A DNA stretch of 20,511 bases from SURF-24 sp964537965 (GTDB lineage: Bacteria > Bacteroidota > Ignavibacteria > Ignavibacteriales > SURF-24): contig CAZIDB010000069.1 of assembly GCA_964537965.1 (NCBI GenBank), positions 1-20,511 of the forward strand. Reading direction: 5' to 3'. Shown one piece after another: positions 1 to 6,772 of this stretch. Position numbers and translations under genes: made by a program. Within the stretch, counting starts at the first letter, position 1. The number at the start of each line of letters is the position of its first letter. The notes beneath the pieces were generated by a model. That model did not search any database. It had not been told where the DNA came from and worked only from the letters and a program-made list of their open reading frames with translations.

Positions 1-679
1 AAGAAACTACGGTGGAATTTTTATATGAAACAAATTTCCCGACAGATTCTGATAGCAATCCGGATGATGTTGTAAAGTTATCCCACGAATCCGGATACGA
101 TAAATTGTTCTGACCTTTTTTCTGTTTTGCTATACCGTTTTCAGTTGCTACGAAAAGAACATCATTTTTAAAGCTGCTGATTACTTTTGTATCAGTTGAG
201 AAAGAACCGAGTTTTAAGTAAGTATCATAAAAAGAATAAGAGGAGGCATTAATTAGTGATAACCCGAAATCAAGGGCTGCATAAATTGTATCTCCGTCAG
301 CTCTAAGTTCGTTCACCTGTTTTTTCGTTTTATCCGAATTATAAATATCCATAATATGTTTGATAACAAGACCGGATTCGGGATTGTAAACATCAATAGT
401 CCCTGATGAACTGCCGAACCATACTTTCCCATATTTATCTACTGCAACAGATGTAAGATCGTTACTGCTAAGGCCTTTAGCTTTATTCAATTCTAAGTAA
501 GTGTTGGTACTGAAATTATAGAAGAATGCTCCGCCGGTAGTAACGGCCCATATTCCATCAGATGTCAGAACGGCATCGTTTATATCCGACATGTTCGAAT
601 AATTCTTCCATGTTCCCACTTGTTGAGCAGAAATATTTAAACTTATCAACAGTAAAAAGACAGAGATAAAGTATTTCAT
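1..679 (-). CDS. Secreted beta-propeller protein, PorZ-like N-terminal part (partial, 3' end outside window)
   Basis: My own translation from the ATG at 679 gives 226 codons running off the left edge of the window. Residues 1-18 form a signal peptide (Lys at 3, hydrophobic core 5-15, likely cleavage after the NISA motif). The mature part starts QQVGTWKNYS and has propeller-blade repeats: GIWAVTTGGAFFYN (42-55), GLSSNDLTSVAVDKYGKVWF (69-88) and DVLFVATENGIAK (173-185). This matches the N-terminal propeller of PorZ-type proteins of the type IX secretion system and, more loosely, two-component-regulator propeller repeats. The export signal indicates a periplasmic or surface role. The C-terminal half is missing, so I cannot tell a true PorZ from a T9SS cargo protein with a sorting tail. 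It is transcribed divergently from the glycosyltransferase gene at 912. No strong Shine-Dalgarno is visible before the ATG. Confidence 0.7.
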   Translation of the reverse strand, partial: MKYFISVFLLLISLNISAQQVGTWKNYSNMSDINDAVLTSDGIWAVTTGGAFFYNFSTNTYLELNKAKGLSSNDLTSVAVDKYGKVWFGSSSGTIDVYNPESGLVIKHIMDIYNSDKTKKQVNELRADGDTIYAALDFGLSLINASSYSFYDTYLKLGSFSTDTKVISSFKNDVLFVATENGIAKQKKGQNNLSYPDSWDNFTTSSGLLSESVGKFVSYKNSTVVS

Positions 680-752
680 TTTAAGCCTTTGATTTGTTAC
701 GGATAGTAAAAAGCAGGTTATAGGCTTTCTCCATTTAATTAACTTTACAACC

Positions 753-760
753 CAAATATA
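753..760 (-). promoter_or_regulatory. Possible -7 element (TATATTTG) for the propeller gene
   Basis: The minus strand reads TATATTTG, matching the Bacteroidota-type -7 consensus TAnnTTTG, about 74 bases before the propeller start codon. No clear -33 TTG lies at the right distance, so this is weak. The rest of the 680-911 divergent spacer is AT-rich and shows nothing else I can support. Confidence 0.25.
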
Positions 761-911
761 ACAATTTTAATAAAATGGGGAAGTGGAAATAATTGACTCA
801 GAATTATTCGATTTAACAAAATGAGATATTCATAAATAACTTCATTCTTTCAATGTTATGTTTTATTTTAGGCAGTAAAATATTACAACAATTGTTTATT
901 ACTAACTGATT

Positions 912-1633
912 ATGCACTCTGTAAGTGTAATTATTCCAACAAGAAATCGTTTGGCTTTATTAAAAAGAGCCATCAACAGTGTATTGGCACAAACCTGCAA
1001 AGACCTGGAAATAATCGTAGTGGATGATTGTTCTACTGACGGGACAGGTGATTATTTAAGAAATGAAAAAATACCAAACCTTAATTATATAAGACTTGAA
1101 CAAAAATCAGGCGGGGCAGTAGCAAGAAATTCCGGAATAAAAGAAGCCAAAGGTAAGTATATAGCATTTTTAGATGATGATGATGAATGGCTTCCGGATA
1201 AATTGCAGAAACAAATTAAGTGCATTGAACAAAACGAGAATACCGGCATTTGCTATACAGGCAGAAGGATTATAACAAATGATGATTCAATTAAGGGGAT
1301 TACCAAAAGTTATTCTTTCAATTATCCGCCTGGCAAAGACAATTACCTCGCCATTATGAGAGATAATTTTGTTGGAGTAACATCTTCTGTTGTTATTCCC
1401 AGAGAAATACTTTTACAAATAAACGGGTTTGATGAAGAGTTACCTTGTTACCAGGACTATGAGCTTTTTATCAGGATTCTTAAGAATTATAAAGCTGTAG
1501 GTATAAATGAGCCGCTTGTTAATTATTATATCGAAAAGAGTGTTGAACACGTTTCATTTACAAGGGAAAAAGTGTTTGTTGGTTCAAGATATCTTCTTGC
1601 AAAATATAAAGATGATCCTTATGGAAAATATCT
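912..1633 (+). CDS. Family 2 glycosyltransferase (3' end lost in assembly gap)
   Basis: The GT-A fold glycosyltransferase 2 domain covers residues 3 to about 200. Visible motifs are SVIIPTRNR (5-13, nucleotide-sugar-binding start), IIVVDDCSTDGT (34-45), VARNSGI near 70-76, and FLDDDDEW (86-93), which carries the DXD metal/sugar-nucleotide site. QDYELFIRI (181-189) sits where the acceptor-side catalytic acid/base region is expected. The enzyme probably transfers a sugar from a nucleotide donor onto a surface glycan or lipid carrier at the inner face of the membrane. The coding sequence runs into 100 Ns after residue 240. Family members of this type are usually about 280-330 residues, so roughly 50-80 residues plus the stop codon should lie in the gap. 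The frame stays open through the Ns into a membrane protein, but I treat that as an artefact. The 5' end is an ATG with no clear Shine-Dalgarno. Confidence 0.85.
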
Positions 1634-1733
1634 NNNNNNNNNNNNNNNNNNNNNNNNNNNNNNNNNNNNNNNNNNNNNNNNNNNNNNNNNNNNNNNNNNN
1701 NNNNNNNNNNNNNNNNNNNNNNNNNNNNNNNNN
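1634..1733. other. Assembly gap of 100 Ns
   Basis: Exactly 100 undetermined bases. This length is conventionally used for scaffold gaps of unknown size, so the true distance between the flanking sequences is not known. Confidence 0.98.
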
Positions 1734-3269
1734 TTTATAAATGATGATTTTCAAATATTAGGATTTCATCTTAACAAGAATTTCCTTACAGCATTTGAAC
1801 CATTCTGGCAAAAGGATATCTCACAGTATTACTGGCGACCGTTAGGAAACCTGCTGCATCCTTTTATGCTGATGACGTTCGGATTCAACGCATTGCCCTT
1901 CAGAATCTTAAGTTTACTTTTGAATATATTTTGCGGAGTTGCACTTTACAAAATCTTAGGCAAATTTAAAATCTCTGATACAGCTTCAATGATTATATCG
2001 ATCTTATTTTGCTTGCTTCCATCTCATGAGTTCCAGTACACCTGGATTGCAGATCAGGGTGAAATCCTGTTGGCAATTCTACTGTTATTTTCATTTTATA
2101 ATTATTCCTTCCTGTTTATTAAGAATGAAAGGAAAGAATATCTCATTTATTCAATGGCCTTTTTTCTTGCCGCAGCTATGGTTAAAGAAACAGCCTATGC
2201 CGGAATCCTGATTCCCTGGTTAGGATTATTAAATTCTGATAAAACCTGGAGAGATGAATTAAAGAGAACACTATTAAACACATTTTATTTCGCCCTTGTT
2301 GTTTTAGCGCTTGTACTTTACAGAGTTTTAGTAATTGGGAGCTCCCCGTTAGAATCGAATCACTTTGCTTCAATAAATCCTGTTTCGATGATTATAAATT
2401 TTATAATCTATTTCTTTCTTGTGTTTTTCCCACCAGAATTTTTGGAATGGCTGCAGTACAATGCAAAAAATCTCTTTGTTATTATTCCAATATCATTTGT
2501 AACTGTTCTGCTGCTTATCTTCTTAGTTAGAATATTTATTAAGCTGCCGGTAAGCAGGAAAAAAATATTTTTTATTGGAATAGCGTGGTTTATCATTTTT
2601 ATTTTGCCTGCAGTTCCGGTTCTTATGAGATGGTATGGTTTTACAGCATCAATCGGAATAATGATTTCATTATCCGTTATTGCAGAAGCTATAATTGAAA
2701 AGTTGAAATGTAAAAGAATCTTTTACTATTTAGTTGCTTTTATCTTTATCATTTTGTGCTTTATTAATTTTAATAAAATGCAGGATTGGAAAGCAGCAGG
2801 AGATAAATTAAAATTTGCGCTTGTGGAGTTAAGTAAAGAAAAAACCAAATCATCTATACTTATTTGGGCTGTACCGGATAAATTAAACCGAATACCAATG
2901 ATGAAGCTTGGAGTAAGAGAAACTGTGCAGTGGGCAATAAATGATTACAAGTTGCAGGTCTTTGCTCCGCTACGCGTTGAACTGATAGGAAATGAACCGC
3001 GAATAAAATTATTTTCAGCATCAACTACAGAACTTCAATTTGAGGCAAATGGTGCAAGATTTATGAAGGAAGGCGGTAAATCAAAATTTGTTTTGGAAAA
3101 TGAAATTGAAAGTTACTGGTATGAAGGTAATGCCTATGAAATAATTACTTCACTTGATAAGAATAAATTATACTCTAAAGTTAAAATCAGTTTAAACAAA
3201 AAACCCGATACAAGTTTTGATCAATTTTATTTTAATGGGGAAAAGTTCGTTCGATTAGAAATTAAATAA
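1734..3269 (+). CDS. Multi-span membrane glycosyltransferase-like (GT-C/GT39-like) protein, 5' end lost in gap
   Basis: About 511 residues follow the gap. The piece opens with FINDDFQIL, an acidic pair like the first-loop catalytic Asp motif of GT-C enzymes. WRPLGNLLHP follows, resembling the R-P-L loop of GT39/PMT-like bacterial membrane proteins. About ten hydrophobic segments then follow, for example FRILSLLLNIFCGVALY, EILLAILLLF, TFYFALVVLALVLY, FFIGIAWFIIFILPAVPVL and FYYLVAFIFIILCFINF. A hydrophilic C-terminal domain of about 120 residues ends the protein. The motif KETAYAG in the fourth segment region resembles the K-E-T loop common in this group. The start codon and first membrane span must lie in the gap. 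The likely role is transfer of a sugar from a lipid-linked donor on the outer face of the inner membrane; family assignment is by pattern only. It is probably co-transcribed with the family 2 glycosyltransferase gene upstream and ends just before a perfect inverted repeat. Confidence 0.6.
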   Translation, partial: FINDDFQILGFHLNKNFLTAFEPFWQKDISQYYWRPLGNLLHPFMLMTFGFNALPFRILSLLLNIFCGVALYKILGKFKISDTASMIISILFCLLPSHEFQYTWIADQGEILLAILLLFSFYNYSFLFIKNERKEYLIYSMAFFLAAAMVKETAYAGILIPWLGLLNSDKTWRDELKRTLLNTFYFALVVLALVLYRVLVIGSSPLESNHFASINPVSMIINFIIYFFLVFFPPEFLEWLQYNAKNLFVIIPISFVTVLLLIFLVRIFIKLPVSRKKIFFIGIAWFIIFILPAVPVLMRWYGFTASIGIMISLSVIAEAIIEKLKCKRIFYYLVAFIFIILCFINFNKMQDWKAAGDKLKFALVELSKEKTKSSILIWAVPDKLNRIPMMKLGVRETVQWAINDYKLQVFAPLRVELIGNEPRIKLFSASTTELQFEANGARFMKEGGKSKFVLENEIESYWYEGNAYEIITSLDKNKLYSKVKISLNKKPDTSFDQFYFNGEKFVRLEIK

Positions 3270-3274
3270 GGAAA

Positions 3275-3310
3275 TACCAATCAGCATTTTTTTTGTTTTG
3301 CTGATTGGTA
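3275..3310. terminator. Perfect 12-bp hairpin between convergent genes, T-run in the loop
   Basis: TACCAATCAGCA (3275-3286) is perfectly complementary to TGCTGATTGGTA (3299-3310), with a 12-base loop made almost only of T. It lies 5 bases after the membrane-protein stop and 6 bases before the end of ribH, so it probably terminates both convergent units. The T-run is in the loop rather than after the stem, so on either strand it is not a textbook intrinsic terminator. Confidence 0.6.
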
Positions 3311-3316
3311 AATGAA

Positions 3317-3781
3317 TTATATCTTACTAACAAGGTCTGCCATTTCAATTGCTGTTAGCGCTGCATCCCAACCTTTGTTCCCTGATTTTGTACCTGCTCT
3401 TTCAATGGCCTGTTCAAGTGTATCGGTTGTTAATACTCCGAATACTACCGGCAGACTGTACTTAAGAGAAGTTTGTGCGATTCCTTTTGATACTTCAGCA
3501 GCAATAAAATCAAAGTGAGGAGTTGCACCCCGAATTACAGCACCAAGACAAATTACTGCATTATATTTTTTTGAGGCTGCCAATTTATCGGCAGCAAGTG
3601 GAATTTCAAATGAACCGGGTACTTTTACAACGTCAACATTTTTCATTTCGGCATGGTGTCTTGTCAAACAATCAATTGCACCTTCAAGTAATTTCTGCCC
3701 GATGAAATCATTAAAGCGGCTTACAACAAGCGCAAATTTATAGTCTTTAGCAGATAACTTACCTTCAATAGTGTTATACAT
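3317..3781 (-). CDS. ribH: 6,7-dimethyl-8-ribityllumazine synthase
   Basis: A 154-residue protein, full length for the family. It condenses 5-amino-6-ribitylaminouracil with 3,4-dihydroxy-2-butanone 4-phosphate, the penultimate step of riboflavin synthesis in the cytoplasm. Diagnostic motifs are SRFND (21-25, the Phe stacks on the substrate ring), VPGSFEIP (54-61), CLGAVIRGATPHFDFI (78-93) with the catalytic His at 89, and the ERAGTKSGNKGWDAA stretch (127-141) that contains Arg128 of the phosphate site. These enzymes assemble as pentamers or 60-mer capsids. The ATG at 3781 is preceded by AAAGGAG at good spacing. It is the last gene of a minus-strand group, 11 bases after the PHP phosphoesterase and downstream of a Crp-type regulator. 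No other riboflavin gene is in the window, so the pathway is scattered in this genome. Confidence 0.96.
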   Translation of the reverse strand: MYNTIEGKLSAKDYKFALVVSRFNDFIGQKLLEGAIDCLTRHHAEMKNVDVVKVPGSFEIPLAADKLAASKKYNAVICLGAVIRGATPHFDFIAAEVSKGIAQTSLKYSLPVVFGVLTTDTLEQAIERAGTKSGNKGWDAALTAIEMADLVSKI

Positions 3782-3792
3782 TTTAAGCTCCT

Positions 3793-4623
3793 TTATACAG
3801 TATTTTTTATTAACATTTTTTTCATCGTTTCAAAATCAGAATACGGAATTTTGAACTTGCCGAAATTATTTTCATCATCCCGCTTACCACCATGGAAATC
3901 TGAACCGCCCGAAGCTAAGAGACAATATTCATTTACAATTCCCCGGTAGGATTTTACCTGGGACGGATTGTGTGAAGGGTGTAAAACTTCAATTCCGTCA
4001 AGTCCGTAATTTATTAAACTCATTAAAATTCTCTCAGGTATAAAACCCGGATGAGCAATAAAGGATAAACCTCCGGCATCACTAATTAATTTCAATGCGC
4101 TTTGCGGAGAAACATGAATTTTTCTTTCGAATGCCGGGCAGCTATTACCAATAAACCTGTCGAAGGCTTCATAAAAATTGGAAACATAACCTGACTCTAC
4201 CAGAGCAGTTGCAATGTGTGGTCTGCCTATAGCAGAATTATTTGCAAGAGAAACGACATGATCGAAAGAAACTTTTATTCCCTGGCTATTAAGTTTCTTT
4301 ACAATTCTGGATGCTCTGTTAAATCTTTCCTGCCTGAAAAAACTAAGATATTTCTGCAGTTCGTCATTATTTATATCAATGAAGTAACCAAGGAGGTGAA
4401 CTTCTCTGTCTTCCAGATCTGTGCTAATTTCTACCCCGGGAATAATTTCTATCCCTATTTGTTTCCCAACCTCAGTAGCTTCTTCAATTCCCGCAAGGTT
4501 GTCATGGTCTGTAATGCTGATAATATCCAGACCAACTTTCTTTGCTTTAAAAACAATATCGCCCGGAGAATAATAACCATCCGACCTGTTTGTATGCAAA
4601 TGTAAATCTACTGCTAAATCCAT
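3793..4623 (-). CDS. PHP-domain metal-dependent phosphoesterase (RNase AM/TrpH/YciV-like)
   Basis: A 276-residue single-domain PHP protein. The metal-binding residues of the fold are all visible: H8 and H10 (DLHLHT), D15 (SDG), H40 (ITDHD), E65 (PGVEIS), H76 (EVHLLGY), H191 (IAHPG), and D242 with H244 (GGSDFHG). This arrangement and length match the TrpH/YciV group, whose characterised members hydrolyse 3',5'-nucleoside bisphosphates and trim RNA 5' ends. The substrate here is inferred from the family only. There is no sign of a DNA polymerase III domain or a HisK-type histidinol phosphatase signature. It starts at an ATG without an obvious Shine-Dalgarno, 24 bases after the Crp-type regulator gene, and ends 11 bases before ribH, so all three are probably one transcript. 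Confidence 0.85.
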   Translation of the reverse strand: MDLAVDLHLHTNRSDGYYSPGDIVFKAKKVGLDIISITDHDNLAGIEEATEVGKQIGIEIIPGVEISTDLEDREVHLLGYFIDINNDELQKYLSFFRQERFNRASRIVKKLNSQGIKVSFDHVVSLANNSAIGRPHIATALVESGYVSNFYEAFDRFIGNSCPAFERKIHVSPQSALKLISDAGGLSFIAHPGFIPERILMSLINYGLDGIEVLHPSHNPSQVKSYRGIVNEYCLLASGGSDFHGGKRDDENNFGKFKIPYSDFETMKKMLIKNTV

Positions 4624-4647
4624 AATAGAGAATGAATGTAAAAATCC

Positions 4648-5337
4648 TTAAACGTAATTTTCCTTAAATTTTTCGTAGTTGAGAATTCTCAGCCGTGACC
4701 CATCTAGTTCAATTAAACCTTTTTTAGCAAAAGAGTGTAAAGTCCTGGAAATTGTTTCTCTTGAAGTACCGGCCATATTAGCTAAATCCTGTTGTAGTGG
4801 CAGCTTTTCAATTTCAACAATACCGTGTTTTATTTTGCCAACATCATCTGCAATCTGAAGAATAACTGTGGCAACTTTACCTTCCGCATCCTTTAATGAC
4901 AGGGCTTTAATTTTCATATCAGCTGCACGTAACCTTGAAGTAAGTTCCTGCAATAATGAAATTGAAATTTCAGGATGCTCTTTAAGAAGGTTAATAAAGT
5001 CCATTCTTTGAATGATAAATAATTCAGAATTCTCAATAGCAACAACCGTAGCGGATCTGTTTAATCCGTCTAAAATTGCCATTTCACCAAAGAAATCAGA
5101 TTCGCTAAGTATAGTAAGAATTACTTCCCGTCCATCACTGCTTTGCCGCGCAACTTTAACTTTTCCTTTAATTATAACAAAAAGAGCAGAGCCGGCATCT
5201 TCTTCAATCAGAATTGTTTCATCTTTTTCATAACTTTTTGTTTTACCAAGCCCGGCTATTTTATCCAAAGTGGGTTGGTCAAGATCTGCAAATATCGGGA
5301 CATCAAGCAGAAAATCGACTGAATTATTTGAATTCAT
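4648..5337 (-). CDS. Crp/Fnr-family transcription regulator
   Basis: A 229-residue regulator with an N-terminal cyclic-nucleotide-binding beta-roll (about 14-130), a long dimerisation helix (about 117-145) and a C-terminal winged helix-turn-helix (about 150-222). The phosphate-binding cassette GEMAILDGLNRSA (84-96) keeps the Gly-Glu and Arg-Ser residues that hold cyclic nucleotides in Crp-type proteins, so ligand binding is plausible. The recognition helix region is TSRETISRTLHSFAKKG (191-207). The protein has no cysteine at all, which rules out an FNR-type iron-sulfur or thiol redox sensor. The ATG at 5337 is preceded by GAGGG at normal spacing. It is divergent from gapA across a 276-base spacer that could hold its own sites and control glycolysis; no classic TGTGA-N6-TCACA box is visible there. 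Confidence 0.92.
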   Translation of the reverse strand: MNSNNSVDFLLDVPIFADLDQPTLDKIAGLGKTKSYEKDETILIEEDAGSALFVIIKGKVKVARQSSDGREVILTILSESDFFGEMAILDGLNRSATVVAIENSELFIIQRMDFINLLKEHPEISISLLQELTSRLRAADMKIKALSLKDAEGKVATVILQIADDVGKIKHGIVEIEKLPLQQDLANMAGTSRETISRTLHSFAKKGLIELDGSRLRILNYEKFKENYV

Positions 5338-5375
5338 ATTGACCCTCTATCAAAAGTTTTTTAATTAATTTCCTG

Positions 5376-5403
5376 TTTATAATTGTCATGTAAGCAGATG
5401 CAA
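5376..5403 (-). promoter_or_regulatory. Candidate promoter of the crp-PHP-ribH unit
   Basis: On the minus strand, TTGCAT (5403-5398) and TATAAA (5381-5376) are separated by 16 bases. They resemble sigma70-type -35 and -10 boxes upstream of the regulator gene, implying a leader of roughly 30 bases. The surroundings are so AT-rich that chance matches are likely. Confidence 0.35.
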
Positions 5404-5491
5404 AATTTTAATGACTAATATAACTATTTTTAAATAAAATGCTATAGGTTATGTCCTTTTAATTAAATTCTTTCTTGGCTTTCATTTAGAG

Positions 5492-5516
5492 AATTTTAAT
5501 TCTACAAATTAAAATT
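5492..5516. repeat. Perfect 10-bp inverted repeat with 5-base spacer (possible operator)
   Basis: AATTTTAATT (5492-5501) and AATTAAAATT (5507-5516) are perfect inverted copies around CTACA. The repeat sits just upstream of the gapA -35 box, within the divergent region shared with the Crp-type regulator. Its dyad symmetry would suit a dimeric regulator, but it is made only of A and T and may be chance. Confidence 0.35.
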
Positions 5517-5541
5517 TTATTAGATGTTAATATCCCGGAAA

Positions 5542-5570
5542 TTGAAATTCATACCTCATTATGCTATATT
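5542..5570 (+). promoter_or_regulatory. Strong gapA promoter candidate
   Basis: TTGAAA (5542-5547) and TATATT (5565-5570) are separated by exactly 17 bases, near the ideal sigma70 spacing. The same bases also fit the Bacteroidota-type TTG-N20-TAnnTTT pattern. Transcription would start near 5577, giving a leader of about 37 bases that contains a GGAGG ribosome site at 5598-5602. Confidence 0.6.
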
Positions 5571-5613
5571 TAAAGCGATTTATTAACATATTATTCTGGA
5601 GGTTATAAAAATT

Positions 5614-6672
5614 ATGGCTGTAAAAGTTGGAATTAACGGATTTGGTAGAATCGGTAGATTAGTTTTTAACGCAATTGTTGATAAAGGTTTACTTGGCAAA
5701 GAAATTGACGTTGTTGCTGTAGTTGATGTTAGCACAAATGCAAAATACTTTGCATATCAACTTAAATACGATTCTGTTCATGGAAAATTCAAAGGTGAAA
5801 TTTCTACTGAAAAAAGCAAACCTGAAGTAGAAGAAGATGATGTTCTTATTGTTAACGGCAATAAAACAAAATGTATTCTTGCTACAAAAGATCCTTCACA
5901 ATTACCATGGAAAGACCTTGGTGTTGATTATGTTTTTGAAGCTACTGGCTTGTTTACAGAAGCAGAAAAAGCTAAAGGACATTTAACTGCCGGTGCAAAG
6001 AAAGTTATTATTACTGCTCCTGGTAAAGGTGATCTTAAAACACTTCTTATGGGCGTAAACGATAACGAATACGATCCTGCTGTTCATCATGTAGTTTCAA
6101 ATGCATCATGCACAACAAACTGCTTAGCTCCTGTTGTTTATGTTTTATTAAAAGAAGGTATTGGAATTGAAACAGGTTTGATGACAACCATCCACTCATA
6201 TACCGCAACACAAAAAACAGTTGACGGTCCTTCCAAAAAAGATTGGAGAGGTGGAAGAGCAGCAGCAATTAATATTATTCCATCTACAACCGGCGCCGCA
6301 AAAGCAGTTGGCCAGGTATTACCGCAGACAAAAGGTAAATTAACCGGAATGTCTTTCCGCGTTCCTACTCCTGATGTATCTGTTGTTGATCTTACTTTCC
6401 GTTCGGAAAAAGATACCTCAATTGAAGAAATTGATGCTTTGATGAAGAAAGCTTCAGAAACATACTTAAAAGGTATTCTTGGTTATGCTAATGAAGAAGT
6501 AGTATCAACAGATTTCATTCACGATGAACGTTCTTCCATTTATGATTCTCTTGCTACTTTACAGAATAACCTTAAAGGTGAAAAGAGATTCTTCAAAGTA
6601 GTATCCTGGTACGACAATGAATGGGGATATTCCTGCCGTTGTGTTGACCTTTTACTTAAAATGGCAAAATAA
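5614..6672 (+). CDS. gapA: Glyceraldehyde-3-phosphate dehydrogenase, class I
   Basis: A 352-residue enzyme that oxidises and phosphorylates glyceraldehyde 3-phosphate to 1,3-bisphosphoglycerate. The NAD site is VGINGFGRIGR (5-15). Asp38 at the end of the second strand (VVDVS) favours NAD over NADP. The catalytic cysteine is C166 in SNASCTTNC, and its partner is H194 in TTIHSYT. Other signatures are the substrate loop with VDGPSKKDWRGGR (203-215), STTGAAKAVG and WYDNEWGYS (332-340). It is about 15 residues longer than the usual 335. The extra length seems to lie in the coenzyme domain around residues 60-90 (EISTEKSKPEVEED), which looks like a tolerated surface loop. GGAGG precedes the ATG by 11 bases. 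A strong terminator follows, so gapA is probably transcribed largely on its own, with pgk next to it. Confidence 0.97.
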   Translation: MAVKVGINGFGRIGRLVFNAIVDKGLLGKEIDVVAVVDVSTNAKYFAYQLKYDSVHGKFKGEISTEKSKPEVEEDDVLIVNGNKTKCILATKDPSQLPWKDLGVDYVFEATGLFTEAEKAKGHLTAGAKKVIITAPGKGDLKTLLMGVNDNEYDPAVHHVVSNASCTTNCLAPVVYVLLKEGIGIETGLMTTIHSYTATQKTVDGPSKKDWRGGRAAAINIIPSTTGAAKAVGQVLPQTKGKLTGMSFRVPTPDVSVVDLTFRSEKDTSIEEIDALMKKASETYLKGILGYANEEVVSTDFIHDERSSIYDSLATLQNNLKGEKRFFKVVSWYDNEWGYSCRCVDLLLKMAK

Positions 6673-6692
6673 ATTTTAGGTGACTTTTTAAG

Positions 6693-6734
6693 AGACGCAG
6701 TTTCCATAAATCAATTTGGACTGCGTCTTTTTTT
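6693..6734 (+). terminator. Intrinsic terminator after gapA
   Basis: The stem AGACGCAGT (6693-6701) pairs with ACTGCGTCT (6720-6728) and runs directly into seven Ts (6728-6734). It lies 20 bases after the gapA stop and 38 bases before pgk, so it should separate or attenuate expression between the two glycolytic genes. Confidence 0.85.
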
Positions 6735-6772
6735 AAATAAACGATTAGAAAACTATTAACCGGGAGAAAATT

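Noticed and set aside
3312..3518. Plus-strand open frame of 68 codons opposite ribH
   Set aside because: It lies wholly over the well-supported ribH gene on the other strand and resembles no protein family.
4216..4605. Plus-strand open frame of 129 codons opposite the PHP gene
   Set aside because: A shadow of the PHP coding sequence; the residues have low-complexity antisense character and no ribosome site.
4648..5337. FNR-type oxygen sensor
   Set aside because: The protein contains no cysteine, so it cannot hold the FNR iron-sulfur cluster; general Crp/Fnr family is the safe call.
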